In this document: one piece after another, positions 55,291-64,000 of the stretch
How the letters are laid out: each line of letters starts with the position of its first letter
Numbering within the stretch: position 1 is the first letter of the stretch
From: Deltaproteobacteria bacterium
GTDB taxonomy: Bacteria; Myxococcota; Myxococcia; SLRQ01
Assembly (NCBI GenBank): GCA_029210625.1
Contig: JARGFU010000002.1
Location: 124,001 to 188,000 of the forward strand
Direction: 5' to 3'
Length of the DNA: 64,000 nt
Made by a program: the position numbers and the translations under genes
Notes under the pieces: model-generated
The model's database searches: none
What the model was told of the DNA's origin: nothing
The model's input: the letters and a program-made list of their open reading frames with translations, nothing else

Positions 55291-57309
55291 TCAGGGGCAG
55301 GTGTAGATGCAGTTGAGGCCGCTGCCGCCGCTGGCGGCGTCGTCGCAGATCATGCCGGTGCCGAAGAGGACGCAGTCGGTGTCCTGCTGGCAGAAGGGGA
55401 AGAAGGGCGGCTCGTAGCAGCCCCTCCGGCCCGAGGCCAGGGTCTGGCAGGTGGTCCCCGCGGGGCAGACCACGCAGGTGCCGTTGTCGCAGACCGGGGC
55501 CGAGCCGGGGCAGTGGCTGTTGCTCAGGCAGGACACGCAGGTGGGGCCGCTGGTGTCGCAGTAGGGCGTGGCGCCACCGCAGTGGAAGTTGTCGGTGCAC
55601 CGGACGCAGGAGCCGTTGTCGCAGGCCGGCGTGGCGCCGCCGCAGTCGCCGTCGTTGCGGCAGGAGACGCAGCTGCCGGTGGCGTCGCAGACCGGGGTCG
55701 CCGGCGGGCAGTCGGCCGCGGAGGTGCACTCGGCGCAGGTCCCGGTGGAGCGATTGCAGCGCTGGCCCGCGCAGTGGGCGTCGGAGCCGCACTCGGCGCA
55801 GAGGGCGGGGCTGACCCAGGTGTTGCAGTGACCGCGGCCCCAGGCCGAGGGGCAGTCGGCGTCGTTGGAGCAGGTGATCTCGAGGCCCGCGTCGTCGCAG
55901 GTCATGCCGAAGAGCCCGTCGGGGATGGACTCCCCGGGGACACAGCAGAAGTAGGAGAAGGAGCTGCCGAGCATCCCGTTGCCCAGGCCGCAGAACTCTC
56001 CGGCGCCGCAGCAGGGGCCCGCCGGGGTCGAGCCGCAGGGGGTCTCGTCGAGGCAGGCGCCGCCGCCGGTGAAGCCCAGCAGGCTGCACTCCATGTCCCC
56101 GGTGCAGGAGGCCCCGTCGGTGCAGGAGGCCAGGCGGTTGCCGGCGTTGTAGGTCAGGCAGGCCTGGTTCGGGTCGATGCAGGTCGAGCCGCTGCAGACC
56201 TGGCCCCCGGGGCAGGGGCGGTTGCAGGCGCCGCAGTGGGAGGCGTCGCTGGAGGTGTCCACGCAGGCGGTGCCGGTGCAGTCCTGCTGCCCCGCCGGGC
56301 AGACGCAGGTGTGGGTCGAGGTCTGGCAGGTCTGGTCGAGGCGGCACTGATCGTCGCTACCGCAGCCCGGCATGCAGACGCCGTTGGTGGTGTCGCACCA
56401 GGTGAAGCCGGTGCAGCCGTCGGTGCGGCAGTCCGGCGGTGGCTCGCAGACGCCGCTCACGCAGACCTCGCCGGTGGGGCAGGGGCGGTTGCAGCCGTTG
56501 CAGTGGTCCCGGTTGGAGAGGGTGTCGACGCACACGTCGTTGCAGAGGGTCTCGCTGCCCGGGCACTGGCAGTCACCGCCGATGCAGCTGGCGCGGCTGT
56601 CGCAGGTCCGCTCACAGATGCCGCAGTTGAAGGGGTCCGAGAGGATGTCGACGCAGGCCCCGTTGCAGATCAGGGTGCCCCCGGGGCACTCGCAGAGGCC
56701 GCTCTGGCAGGAGGCGGTGGCCGGGCAGACCGTGTCGCAGTCGCCGCAGAACTCGGGGTTGGTCTGGGTGTCGACGCAGGCGAGGCCGCAGCGCTCGGTG
56801 CCCGGGACGCAGTCGCAGGCGTGCACCGAGAGATCGCAGTACTCGCCCGGCGGGCAGTGGCCGTTCTGGCTGCAGCCAGGCATGCACAGGCCGGTCGCCT
56901 CGTCGCAGTAGGTGACGCCGATGCAGGGCTCCTGGCGGCAGTCGGCGCCGGTCTCGCAGTTGCCGCCGACGCAGACCTCGCCGACCGCGCAGGTGTTGGT
57001 GCAGGTGCCGCAGGTGCGCGGGTCGTCCAGGACGTTCACGCAGACGCCGCCGCAGAGATCCCAGCCCGCGGCGCAGCCAGTGCCGCCGCCGTCGGTGGTG
57101 CCGCCGTCGGGGCTGCCGCAGTCGCAGTCGGCGTAGCTGCCGTCGTCCTGGCAGGTGCGCGTGCCGGCGCTGTCGTCCGCGCAGACGCAGGCGATCTTCT
57201 TGCCCGGCTCGCAGTCGTCACCGGAGCCGCGGAAGCAGCCGGTGGAGAGCAGCGCGGGCAGGGCGACGAAGAGGGCGGCGAGGGACCAGCGGTGGTGCGT
57301 GCGAGACAT
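55291..57309 (-). CDS. Cys-rich repeat lipoprotein
   Basis: 672 residues from ATG 57,309, with GGAGGGGAAG upstream. Signal ...LAALFVALPALLSTGC. The body has about eight Cys-rich modules of about 40 residues of the type CGGVCVNVLDDPRTCGTCTNTC, CNGACVDILSDPFNCGICERTC, CNDVCVDTLSNRDHCNGCNRPC, each with CxxxCVDT...NCGxCxxxC. This is the common myxobacterial stigma/tryptophan-free Cys-rich lipoprotein repeat. A short Gly/Asp linker follows the signal. Later modules are shorter (CxxDxDCxxxTPxCD). Likely surface-exposed. Function unknown. Confidence 0.86.
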   Translation of the reverse strand: MSRTHHRWSLAALFVALPALLSTGCFRGSGDDCEPGKKIACVCADDSAGTRTCQDDGSYADCDCGSPDGGTTDGGGTGCAAGWDLCGGVCVNVLDDPRTCGTCTNTCAVGEVCVGGNCETGADCRQEPCIGVTYCDEATGLCMPGCSQNGHCPPGEYCDLSVHACDCVPGTERCGLACVDTQTNPEFCGDCDTVCPATASCQSGLCECPGGTLICNGACVDILSDPFNCGICERTCDSRASCIGGDCQCPGSETLCNDVCVDTLSNRDHCNGCNRPCPTGEVCVSGVCEPPPDCRTDGCTGFTWCDTTNGVCMPGCGSDDQCRLDQTCQTSTHTCVCPAGQQDCTGTACVDTSSDASHCGACNRPCPGGQVCSGSTCIDPNQACLTYNAGNRLASCTDGASCTGDMECSLLGFTGGGACLDETPCGSTPAGPCCGAGEFCGLGNGMLGSSFSYFCCVPGESIPDGLFGMTCDDAGLEITCSNDADCPSAWGRGHCNTWVSPALCAECGSDAHCAGQRCNRSTGTCAECTSAADCPPATPVCDATGSCVSCRNDGDCGGATPACDNGSCVRCTDNFHCGGATPYCDTSGPTCVSCLSNSHCPGSAPVCDNGTCVVCPAGTTCQTLASGRRGCYEPPFFPFCQQDTDCVLFGTGMICDDAASGGSGLNCIYTCP

Positions 57310-57357
57310 CTTCCCCTCCAGGAAGGCCAGAAACCTCAAGTCTAGCAGCCCGGAGGG

Positions 57358-58140
57358 TCACCCCTCCAGGGCGACCTTCCAGCGGGCGAGCAGGGTCCCG
57401 TGGAGGGGCTCGCGGGCGACCAGCCCGGTCCCCTCGCCGAGGTCCTGGGTGCCCCGGGCCGTGGTGAAGACCGCGCCGGCCTCCCGGGCCAGGATCGGGA
57501 AGGGCCCCAGATCCCAGGGCTGGACCCCGGCCTCCAGCCAGGCATCGGCGTGGCCGTCCAGGAAGAAGGCGAAGCTCGCCAGGTCTCCCGGGCAGCGAAC
57601 GCAGGCGGCCTCGGCGATGAGCTCCCGGACGGCGGCGCCGCCGGGATCGGCCAGGAGGGGGCGCAGCTCGCCCACCACCAGCGTCGCCCGCTCGAGGGGC
57701 GGCGGGGCGGCCAGGGCGATCCGCTCGTCCCCCCGCCAGGCGCCCATCCCCTCCGCGGCCCAGTAGTGGCGCCCCCGGACCGCGAGCGCCATCCCCCCGG
57801 CCCGCACCACCCCCGCCTCGGCGGCGGCGATCAGCGGACCCCAGGACTCGCCGCCGCGGACGAAGCCGCGGGTCCCGTCGATGGGATCGATGGTCCAGGC
57901 CCAGCCCCCGCCGGCGTGCTCGCCGGTCTCCTCACCCAGGATGGCGTCTCCCGGGAAGGCCCCCTGGATCACCTCCAGGGCGGCGGCCTCGGCGGCGCGG
58001 TCGGCGGCGGTGACGGGGGAGCCGTCCGACTTCGTCTCGGCCTCCCGGGCTGCGGCGAGGCGCTCCAGGGCGGCCCCGGCGGCGGCCTCGAGGGCGGCGC
58101 GGAGGACCTCGGCGACCTTCTCGATGGTGCGTTCGGACAT
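57358..58140 (-). CDS. Inositol monophosphatase family phosphatase (HisN-like)
   Basis: 260 residues. Metal-binding motifs: GEETGEH (Glu-Glu), DPIDGTRGFVRG (D-x-I-D-G-T), and late WDLGPFPILAREAGA (W-D). The substrate segment matches histidinol-phosphatase or 3'-phosphoadenosine phosphatase subgroups of the family more than pure IMPases. Cytoplasmic. Divergent from the exported 58,211 gene. Histidinol-phosphatase is a reasonable guess without his genes nearby. Confidence 0.88.
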   Translation of the reverse strand: MSERTIEKVAEVLRAALEAAAGAALERLAAAREAETKSDGSPVTAADRAAEAAALEVIQGAFPGDAILGEETGEHAGGGWAWTIDPIDGTRGFVRGGESWGPLIAAAEAGVVRAGGMALAVRGRHYWAAEGMGAWRGDERIALAAPPPLERATLVVGELRPLLADPGGAAVRELIAEAACVRCPGDLASFAFFLDGHADAWLEAGVQPWDLGPFPILAREAGAVFTTARGTQDLGEGTGLVAREPLHGTLLARWKVALEG

Positions 58141-58210
58141 GCGCGGCAGTCTACCCGCGGGGGTGAATTAGGGGGTTGTAGACCCGGTTCAGGGTCCCTA
58201 ACTTTCGATC

Positions 58211-58810
58211 ATGATGTTCAGGGGGCAGAAGACGAGGCGCGGGATCGGGACCGGGGCGATCCTCTCGGTGGTGCTCTTGCTCGGGCTCCCGGCCGACGCC
58301 CGGGCGCTCGGTCCGGACGAGGCCTCCGAGCTCGCCGGCTGGGTCCAGGCCTTCGCGGCGAGCTTCCGCTTCACCGGCGGTGACCGGGAGGACGCCGCCC
58401 GCCTGGAGGCGATCGACGAGTGCGTCGACGAGATGCTCTTCGTGGCGCGGCCCTTCGCGCGCTCGCGCCTGCGCTCGGCCACCGTCATCAGCAAGGAGAT
58501 CGCCTTCGACGTGAGCGAGGCGGTCCTGGCGATCCGCGACGCCGGGGAGCGGCCCCTGCTCGTGCCCCTCGAGGGCAAGCCGGTCCAGCACGTCAGCAAG
58601 GCGGGTGACGAGCTCGAGACCACCCTGAAGCGCGACGGGCGCAAGCTGGTCCTGCGGACCCTCAACGAGCGCGGCGGAGAGGAGCGGGTGCTCACCCTCT
58701 CGCCCGACGGGAAGAAGCTCACCATCGAGGTCACCATCTTCGCCGATCCCCTCCCGCTCCCGATCCGCTACCAGCTCTCCTACCGGCGGCTCACACCCCC
58801 GGCGCGCTAG
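58211..58810 (+). CDS. Exported protein, unknown
   Basis: 199 residues. Signal peptide MMFRGQKTRRGIGTGAILSVVLLLGLPADARA. The mature part is beta-rich (LVPLEGKPVQHVSKAGDELETTLKRDGRKLVLRTLNERGGEERVLTLSPDGKKLTIEVTIFADPLPLPIRYQLSYRR), similar in pattern to small periplasmic proteins with a DUF-type lipocalin-like fold; no family is recognised. It precedes the cyclase-domain gene by 24 bases. Confidence 0.78.
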   Translation: MMFRGQKTRRGIGTGAILSVVLLLGLPADARALGPDEASELAGWVQAFAASFRFTGGDREDAARLEAIDECVDEMLFVARPFARSRLRSATVISKEIAFDVSEAVLAIRDAGERPLLVPLEGKPVQHVSKAGDELETTLKRDGRKLVLRTLNERGGEERVLTLSPDGKKLTIEVTIFADPLPLPIRYQLSYRRLTPPAR

Positions 58811-58822
58811 CCCGATCTTCGC

Positions 58823-58828
58823 TATGCT
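58823..58828 (+). promoter_or_regulatory. -10-like TATGCT abutting the cyclase-domain gene
   Basis: TATGCT ends 6 bases before the GTG at 58,835, so the mRNA would be leaderless if used. Confidence 0.4.
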
Positions 58829-58834
58829 CGGCGG

Positions 58835-61339
58835 GTGACGCCGAGGGAGAGCCAGGCGGACTCGCAGCTGGAGCGGGCCCGCGCCAGCGCTTGCCGGGAG
58901 ATCGCCCGGCAGGCCCACGTCTTCGGGACCCAGCCCGCGAGCCTGCTCGCCCCCCAGGCCAGCGGCGCCCGGCATCGCCTGGGGGTCACCGAGATCGACG
59001 CCCGCTTCCCCTTCGCGCTCGGCGGCGGCTGGCGCCGGGTCTGGGAGCAGGCGCTGGCCGAGCTCGCCTACCTCTACGTGGCGCGCAACCGCGACGTCCT
59101 GGAGGAGGGGGCCTACGACCGGATGATGCTCCGGCAGGAGAGCGTCATGCCCGACCTGCCCCCGGTGATGCTCGCGCCACCGGCGGGGGTCAGCCAGGCG
59201 GCCCTGCGCGAGTGCATGGCGGCCAGCGCCGCGATCCTTCCCGGCCTCGACGCCGGCCTCCTGGTCGCCTGGTGGGGCAGCCAGGGGAGGGGGCGCCCCC
59301 TGCTCACGGAGTGGAGCCGCCTGATGGCGCGGGCGGCCGCCGAGATGCGCTCGACGGGCGGCGCGGAGGACACCGTGGTCCTGGTGCAGTGGATGTGCCG
59401 CTTCGGCTTCGCCCTCGTCCCCCGGGCCGTCTCCGGCCAGGGGCTCGACGGCGCCGTCGCCCAGGAGGTGCAGGCCGCCCTGGCGACGGCCCTGCACCTC
59501 TCCCACCGGGTCGTGCTCGCCGGCACCGCCGAGAAGATGGGCGAGGCCCTCGAGAGCCGGAAGCAGGCGCTCGCGCGCTGGCGGGCCCTGGTCGCCCCCG
59601 AGCTCGCCCTCCAGGCCGCCACCGCCCGCCCGGGTCACGCCCACTTCCACGCCTTCACCGGCGAGGCCCGGCCCCTGATCCCCGACACGCTCGCCCGGAT
59701 CGCCGCCCTCGGTGAGGGGCAGGCCACGGCCGACCTGATCGCGCTGCTCTCGGGGGACCGGGCGTTGAAGGAGGCCGCGCTGCAGCGGATCAGCCGGCAC
59801 CGGCTGGTGCGGGCGTGCACCGACGCGCTCGTCTGCAGCCTCGAGCCGGGCGGCGGCGCCCTGCGGCGGGCCGTGCTCCAGCTGCGGCGCCGGCCCGAGA
59901 AGCTCCTGCCCATCGTCGAGGATCGCAAGGCGCGGGGGGAGTGGGTGAAACAGCTCGAGGCCGGCGCGAAGGCCCTCGAGCGGCGCGAGGCGCAGGAGGC
60001 GGTGCTCGCGCTGGCCCGGGCGCTGAAGAAGGCGCGCGCGGATCGGCCGCCGCCGGTGGAGGGTGAGGACGATCCCCTGCGCGAGGCGGCCGGGGCGATG
60101 ATCCTGCACGCCGGGGGGCTCGAGGCCGCCCGCGCCGCGGCGGGCGCGGTGAAGCGCCTCGATCAGCGCAGCGGCTCGGAGAGCGATCGCAGCCTGCGGG
60201 AGGAGCACGCCGCCGGCCAGCTCTACCTCGTCGAGCTCGGCGAGGCGCCCATCCTCGATCACACCGCCGAGGCCGCACCGGTGGGGCACCTCTTCACCGA
60301 CATGAAGGACTTCACCCGGCGCACCTCGGATCTGAAGGAGGCGGTCACCGCCGAGTTCCTGCGCACGGCCTTCTACGGACCCATCCTGGGGATCGCGCGG
60401 GAGTACTTCGCCGGCCTCACCCAGCTCTCGGACCGGGGCGGCGTCTACCTCAACAACCTCCTGGGCGACGCCGTCTCGCTCTCCGGGGACGTGCAGTCCC
60501 TGGTGGCCATCGCCCGGCGGATCCGCGAGCACCTGCGGGCCTACGAGGCCGACATCCAGAAGCGGCTGGGGGCCTACGACGAGGCCACCCGCTCGAAGGC
60601 CGAGCTGGCGGCCGGCACCTTCATCGCCCACGGCGCGCCCCCCTCGGTGGTGACCTTCGACGACGAGCTCTGGGGTGGGGTGCGGGTCTCGATCGCGGAG
60701 AAGATCAACGAGTCCGCCCGGGGCTGCGCGCGCACCGCCGCGGTCCACACGGCCATCACCGCCGAGCTGACCTTCCTCCAGCGCGTGCACCAGAAGCCCG
60801 GGCTGGTGCTGCCCTTCCAGGTCTACGTGCGGCGGCCCGACTCGCTGCCCCTCGACCCCGCCCAGGCCCTGGCGCTCGCCCGGGCCCGGGAGAGGGGGGA
60901 CCGGGAGCGCTACCTCGAGATCTACCGGATCGCCGCCGAGCGGCAGGCCGACGCCGCCCTCACCGGCGGTGACGAGGAGGACGCCCTCGAGGCCTCGGTG
61001 GGCGCGCTCTACAACGCCGGAGAGGCCATCAGCGGCGAGGCCCTGCAGGCCTACCGGGAGCAGGTCGGCGCCACCGGCGCGATCAGCGAGGCGCGGATCG
61101 AGGTGCGCCACCTGGAGAAGGCGCTCCTCGATCGCTTCGCCTTCCTCGAGCCCGAGCTGCGCCTCTGTCTGATCCTCGATCGGCAGGGCCGACCCTCGCT
61201 CTTCCGCCACGCCGGCCGGGTGCGCTTCAAGGGCCTCGAGGCCGGCCCGCCCACCGAGATCTGGGAGCTCGTCGATCTGCAGAGCGCGGCGGGACAGGCC
61301 CTCTGGGGCTCGCCCCGCGTGCGCAAGCTGCTGGGCTGA
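58835..61339 (+). CDS. Large protein with divergent class III cyclase-like domain
   Basis: 834 residues from GTG, no signal peptide. The first about 450 residues are helical and unfamiliar. From about residue 488 the sequence follows a class III nucleotidyl cyclase: GHLFTDMKDFTRRTSDL (metal Asp of the FxDxxxFT motif), YLNNLLGDAVSLSGDVQSL (GDA segment with the second Asp), and a GVRVSIAEKINESARG segment like the late Arg/Asn catalytic strand. Some catalytic positions differ from canonical cyclases, so activity and product (cAMP or cGMP) are uncertain. The C-terminus is unrecognised. It is followed by argC. Confidence 0.75.
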   Translation: MTPRESQADSQLERARASACREIARQAHVFGTQPASLLAPQASGARHRLGVTEIDARFPFALGGGWRRVWEQALAELAYLYVARNRDVLEEGAYDRMMLRQESVMPDLPPVMLAPPAGVSQAALRECMAASAAILPGLDAGLLVAWWGSQGRGRPLLTEWSRLMARAAAEMRSTGGAEDTVVLVQWMCRFGFALVPRAVSGQGLDGAVAQEVQAALATALHLSHRVVLAGTAEKMGEALESRKQALARWRALVAPELALQAATARPGHAHFHAFTGEARPLIPDTLARIAALGEGQATADLIALLSGDRALKEAALQRISRHRLVRACTDALVCSLEPGGGALRRAVLQLRRRPEKLLPIVEDRKARGEWVKQLEAGAKALERREAQEAVLALARALKKARADRPPPVEGEDDPLREAAGAMILHAGGLEAARAAAGAVKRLDQRSGSESDRSLREEHAAGQLYLVELGEAPILDHTAEAAPVGHLFTDMKDFTRRTSDLKEAVTAEFLRTAFYGPILGIAREYFAGLTQLSDRGGVYLNNLLGDAVSLSGDVQSLVAIARRIREHLRAYEADIQKRLGAYDEATRSKAELAAGTFIAHGAPPSVVTFDDELWGGVRVSIAEKINESARGCARTAAVHTAITAELTFLQRVHQKPGLVLPFQVYVRRPDSLPLDPAQALALARARERGDRERYLEIYRIAAERQADAALTGGDEEDALEASVGALYNAGEAISGEALQAYREQVGATGAISEARIEVRHLEKALLDRFAFLEPELRLCLILDRQGRPSLFRHAGRVRFKGLEAGPPTEIWELVDLQSAAGQALWGSPRVRKLLG

Positions 61340-61424
61340 GGGCGCGAAGGCGCCTGCCCCCGGGAGGGGGAATGCGGTAGCCTCCCCGCCGCCGCGGGAT
61401 CCTTTTCACGAGAGGAGCCACACG

Positions 61425-62486
61425 ATGGGAAAGACGCGCGTCTCGGTGATCGGAGGGGCCGGCTACGGCGCCGCCGAGCTCCTGCGCCACCTCCTCGTCC
61501 GCGAGGACGTCGAGGTGCTGCGCATCGCCTCCAAGGACTACGTCGGCGAGCGGGTCGACAAGGTGCACCGCACCCTCGTCGGCTTCGCCGGGGATCGGAT
61601 CCTCGAGGACCTGCCCCCCGAGGTGGCGGCCGAGGGCGCCGATCTCGTCTTCCTGGGGATGCCCCACAAGATCACGGCCCAGGTGGCGATGCCGCTCCTC
61701 GATCTGGATCTGCGCATCGTCGATCTCTCGGGCGACTTCCGCCTGCGCTCGCTCACCGACTACAGCCGGGACTACCACCCCGACCACCCCTGCCCCGAGC
61801 GGCTGGGGACCTTCGTCTACGGCCTGCCCGAGCTGCACCGCGAGGCGATCAAGGGCGCGAAGCACGTGGCGAGCCCCGGCTGCTTCGCCACCTGCATCGC
61901 CGTGGGCCTGCTCCCGCTCGCGAAGGAGGGGCTGCTGAAGGACCTCGCCGTGCGCACCGTGGCGATGACCGGCTCCTCGGGCTCGGGCGTGCGCCCCTCC
62001 GAGGGCACCCACCACCCCGTGCGCTCCCGCAACCTCAAGCCCTACAAGGTGCTCCAGCACCAGCACCGCTCGGAGATCCTCCAGACCCTCGGTGACGCCG
62101 GAGCCAGCGGCGTGAGCCTCGACTTCGTGCCGGTGAGCGCGCCGCTGGGGCGGGGCATCCTGGCCATCTCGCAGCTCGACCTGCCCGAGGGCCACGACGC
62201 CGCGAGCCTGCAGGCCGTCTACGAGAAGCACCTCGGGGACGAGCCCCTGGTGCGGGTGCGGCCGGCGGGCGCGGTGCCCGAGGTGGCGGCCGTGGCCGGC
62301 AGCGCCTACCTCGAGGTGGGCCTCGCGGTTCGGCACGACGAGGAGACCGGCCGGGCCACCCTCTGCTGCATGAGCGCCATCGACAACCTGATCAAGGGCG
62401 GCGCCGGGCAGGCCATCCAGAGCTTCAACCTGATGGTCGGCGCCCCCGAGGGGCTGGGGCTGGCCGCCCCCGGGCTCTGGCCGTGA
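61425..62486 (+). CDS. argC: N-acetyl-gamma-glutamyl-phosphate reductase
   Basis: 353 residues. Rossmann start VSVIGGAGYGAAELLRHL. Catalytic Cys153 in SPGCFATC. Also VDLSGDFRLR and a HHPVRSRNLKPYK segment. It reduces N-acetylglutamyl phosphate in arginine synthesis, third step. GAGAGGAGCC precedes the ATG. Overlaps argB by 4 bases. Only argC and argB are in this window. Confidence 0.96.
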   Translation: MGKTRVSVIGGAGYGAAELLRHLLVREDVEVLRIASKDYVGERVDKVHRTLVGFAGDRILEDLPPEVAAEGADLVFLGMPHKITAQVAMPLLDLDLRIVDLSGDFRLRSLTDYSRDYHPDHPCPERLGTFVYGLPELHREAIKGAKHVASPGCFATCIAVGLLPLAKEGLLKDLAVRTVAMTGSSGSGVRPSEGTHHPVRSRNLKPYKVLQHQHRSEILQTLGDAGASGVSLDFVPVSAPLGRGILAISQLDLPEGHDAASLQAVYEKHLGDEPLVRVRPAGAVPEVAAVAGSAYLEVGLAVRHDEETGRATLCCMSAIDNLIKGGAGQAIQSFNLMVGAPEGLGLAAPGLWP

Positions 62487-63307
62487 GCCTGCGCCCGGTC
62501 GTGGTGAAGGTCGGGGGGGATCTCCTCCTCGAGGCGGAGGACCGGCGGGCGCTGGCCGCCAACGTCCGCGCCCTGCGCGAGGCCGGCCACCCGGTGGTGA
62601 TCCTCCACGGGGGCGGTCCGCAGGTTTCGCGCCTGCAGGAGCGCCTCGGCCTGCCGGAGAACAAGGTCGCCGGCCGGCGGATCACCTCCCCGGAGGATCT
62701 GGTCGCCGTGCAGCAGGCCCTCTGCGGCGAGGTGAACGTCGCGGTGGTCACCGCGCTCCTCGCCGGGGGGGTCGAGGCCTTCGGCCTCCACGGCGCCTCC
62801 GGGCGGACCATCGAGGCCCGGCGCCGCCCGCCGCGGATCATCTCCGGGGGAGGGGAGGCGCCCATCGACTTCGGCGAGGTCGGCGACGTGGCGGCCATCC
62901 ACACCCGGGGTCTGAACGCGCTCCTCGAGGCGGGCTTCGTCCCGGTGATCGCCACCCTCGGCGTGAGCGCGGCCGGCGAGGCCTTCAACATCAACGCCGA
63001 CACCACCAGCGTGAAGCTCGCGCCGGCGCTCGGGGCCCGGGCCCTGCTGATGGCCACCCGGGTCGGCGGCGTCTTCCGGGACCTCGGAGATCCCTCGAGC
63101 CGGCTCGCCGCCCTCGACGAGGCCGAGGCCCGGCGCTTGATCGCCGAGGGCGTGATCTCGGGTGGGATGATCCCGAAGGTGGAGGAGGCGATGACCGTCT
63201 TCGAGACCGGCGTGGAGATCATCGCCGTGGTGGGCGTCGATCCCGACGACGCCTTCCTCCGGGTCCTGGAGGACGAGCCCACCGTGGGGACGGCCATCCG
63301 GCCCTGA
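62483..63307 (+). CDS. argB: Acetylglutamate kinase
   Basis: 274 residues from GTG, overlapping the argC stop. Amino-acid-kinase fold: VVKVGGDLL, ILHGGGPQVS, GRRITSPEDL, INADTTSVKLAPALGARALLMATRVGG, and GGMIPKVEEAM. It phosphorylates N-acetylglutamate, second step of arginine synthesis. Coupled to argC. Confidence 0.96.
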   Translation: MSLRPVVVKVGGDLLLEAEDRRALAANVRALREAGHPVVILHGGGPQVSRLQERLGLPENKVAGRRITSPEDLVAVQQALCGEVNVAVVTALLAGGVEAFGLHGASGRTIEARRRPPRIISGGGEAPIDFGEVGDVAAIHTRGLNALLEAGFVPVIATLGVSAAGEAFNINADTTSVKLAPALGARALLMATRVGGVFRDLGDPSSRLAALDEAEARRLIAEGVISGGMIPKVEEAMTVFETGVEIIAVVGVDPDDAFLRVLEDEPTVGTAIRP

Positions 63308-63330
63308 ACCCGCGGTGCCCTGGAGAGGCC

Positions 63331-63354
63331 GTGCACGTGTACGTGTACGTGTAC
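63331..63354. repeat. Short tandem repeat (GTGYAC)x4
   Basis: GTGCAC followed by three GTGTAC units, between the convergent argB and acyltransferase genes. Palindromic hexamers; possible simple-sequence variation or a small hairpin. Confidence 0.7.
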
Positions 63355-63364
63355 GGCGCTCGCG

Positions 63365-64000
63365 TCAGTCGGCCACCGATGGCTCGACGGCACCGAGGCC
63401 CGCCGCCACCTCGGCCACCGGCATCGCCACCGGCGTGATCGCCGGATCCAGCGCGGCCGCGCCCGCGGTCACGCCGGTCTCGTCCCGCAGCCTCACCGGC
63501 CCGAAGAGCTCGGGGTGCAGGCCCCGCTTGTCGCCGTAGTAGGCGCGGAAGCGATCCATGTCGGCCTTCACGTCGCCGGTGAGCTCGAGGGTGGGGCCGA
63601 AGCCGCCCTCCTTGCGGGCGTAGTCGAGCACCCCGCAGGCCACCGGCACGCCGGCCGCCCGGGCGATGTGGTAGAAGCCCGACTTCCAGTGCTCGCGGCG
63701 GGAGCGGGTGCCCTCGGGCGAGATGGCCAGGATCATCCGCTCCGAGTCCCGGATGAGCGAGGCGATGTACTCCACGGTGTCGTTGCGCGCGCGCCGGTCC
63801 ACCGGGATGCCGCCCAGCTTGCGGAAGAACCAGCCGAAGGGCCCCTTGAAGATGGTGTGCTTGCCCATCCAGCGGACCTTCATCCCGAAGAAGAAGCCGA
63901 AGAGGAGCATCACCGGGAGATCCCAGTTGGTGGTGTGGGGCGCCGCGATCAGGACGTAGCGGTCCGGGGTGGGCACCTCACCGGTGGGCTTCCAGCCCGC
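63365..64000 (-). CDS. PlsC-like acyltransferase, 5' end outside window
   Basis: At least 211 residues; the frame is open to the window edge (GWKPTGEVPTPDRYVL). Acyltransferase motifs: APHTTNWDLPV (HX4D), GGIPVDRRARN, SPEGTRSRREHWKSG (EGTR), and PVACGVLDYARKEGG. It looks like a 1-acylglycerol-3-phosphate acyltransferase-family enzyme, or related lyso-lipid acylase, at the cytoplasmic face of the inner membrane. An internal GTG at 63,976 is not the start. Convergent with argB. Confidence 0.88.
   Translation of the reverse strand, partial: AGWKPTGEVPTPDRYVLIAAPHTTNWDLPVMLLFGFFFGMKVRWMGKHTIFKGPFGWFFRKLGGIPVDRRARNDTVEYIASLIRDSERMILAISPEGTRSRREHWKSGFYHIARAAGVPVACGVLDYARKEGGFGPTLELTGDVKADMDRFRAYYGDKRGLHPELFGPVRLRDETGVTAGAAALDPAITPVAMPVAEVAAGLGAVEPSVAD

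Overview
The window is very GC-rich chromosomal DNA from what looks like an uncultured deltaproteobacterium, most probably Myxococcota. The reasons are NtrC-type two-component regulators, Cys-rich lipoproteins with Asp/Gly-rich linkers, a repeat-built multihaem CxxCH lipoprotein, and many surface or secreted lipoproteins. This placement is inference from gene style; no rRNA gene is present.

Layout. 1-7.5 kb is chromosomal: the end of a sensor kinase, a degenerate NtrC-like regulator and an archaemetzincin, then an intact NtrC regulator, a multihaem lipoprotein with an apparent frameshift, and a few lipoproteins. 7,675-28,494 is a 20.8-kb mobile element inserted in the 3' half of tRNA-Arg(UCG), bounded by a perfect 47-bp direct repeat. 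28.5-64 kb is chromosome again: an ATP-grasp / zinc-deacylase / RimK-like operon, VIT-VWA and Cys-rich lipoproteins, tRNA-Leu(UAG), the conserved tig-clpP-clpX-lon proteostasis block, a prolyl oligopeptidase, a phospholipase-D-like lipoprotein, an RlmL-type methyltransferase, two peptidases, the aguA-aguB putrescine pair, an inositol-monophosphatase-family enzyme, a large protein with a cyclase-like domain, argC-argB, and the start-truncated part of an acyltransferase.

The mobile element has three parts. (1) A mobility and replication module on the right: MerR/AlpA-type HTH, RepB-like primase, UvrD-like helicase, ribbon-helix-helix repressor, excisionase-like HTH and tyrosine integrase. (2) A defence cargo: an hsdR-hsdM-hsdS type I restriction operon whose HsdS has an extra C-terminal domain, followed by an OLD-family ATPase/nuclease, and separately two adjacent DUF4062 (TIR-like) proteins. 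(3) A middle segment with a serine recombinase, small regulators and a tRNA-like gene. No capsid, tail or conjugation gene is visible, so it resembles a satellite or mobilisable island rather than a full phage or ICE.

The most striking point is the integrase/att architecture. The integrase frame runs through an arm-type repeat, the tRNA terminator, the tRNA CCA end and the att core, and it ends in chromosomal DNA. When the element is a circle, the same frame continues from the left end for 51 codons and stops with a GTGA overlap on the start of the small zinc-finger gene at 7,873. Integration therefore should switch the integrase C-terminus and uncouple it from the downstream gene. The second candidate novelty is the DUF4062 pair, a plausible two-gene abortive-infection-like system.
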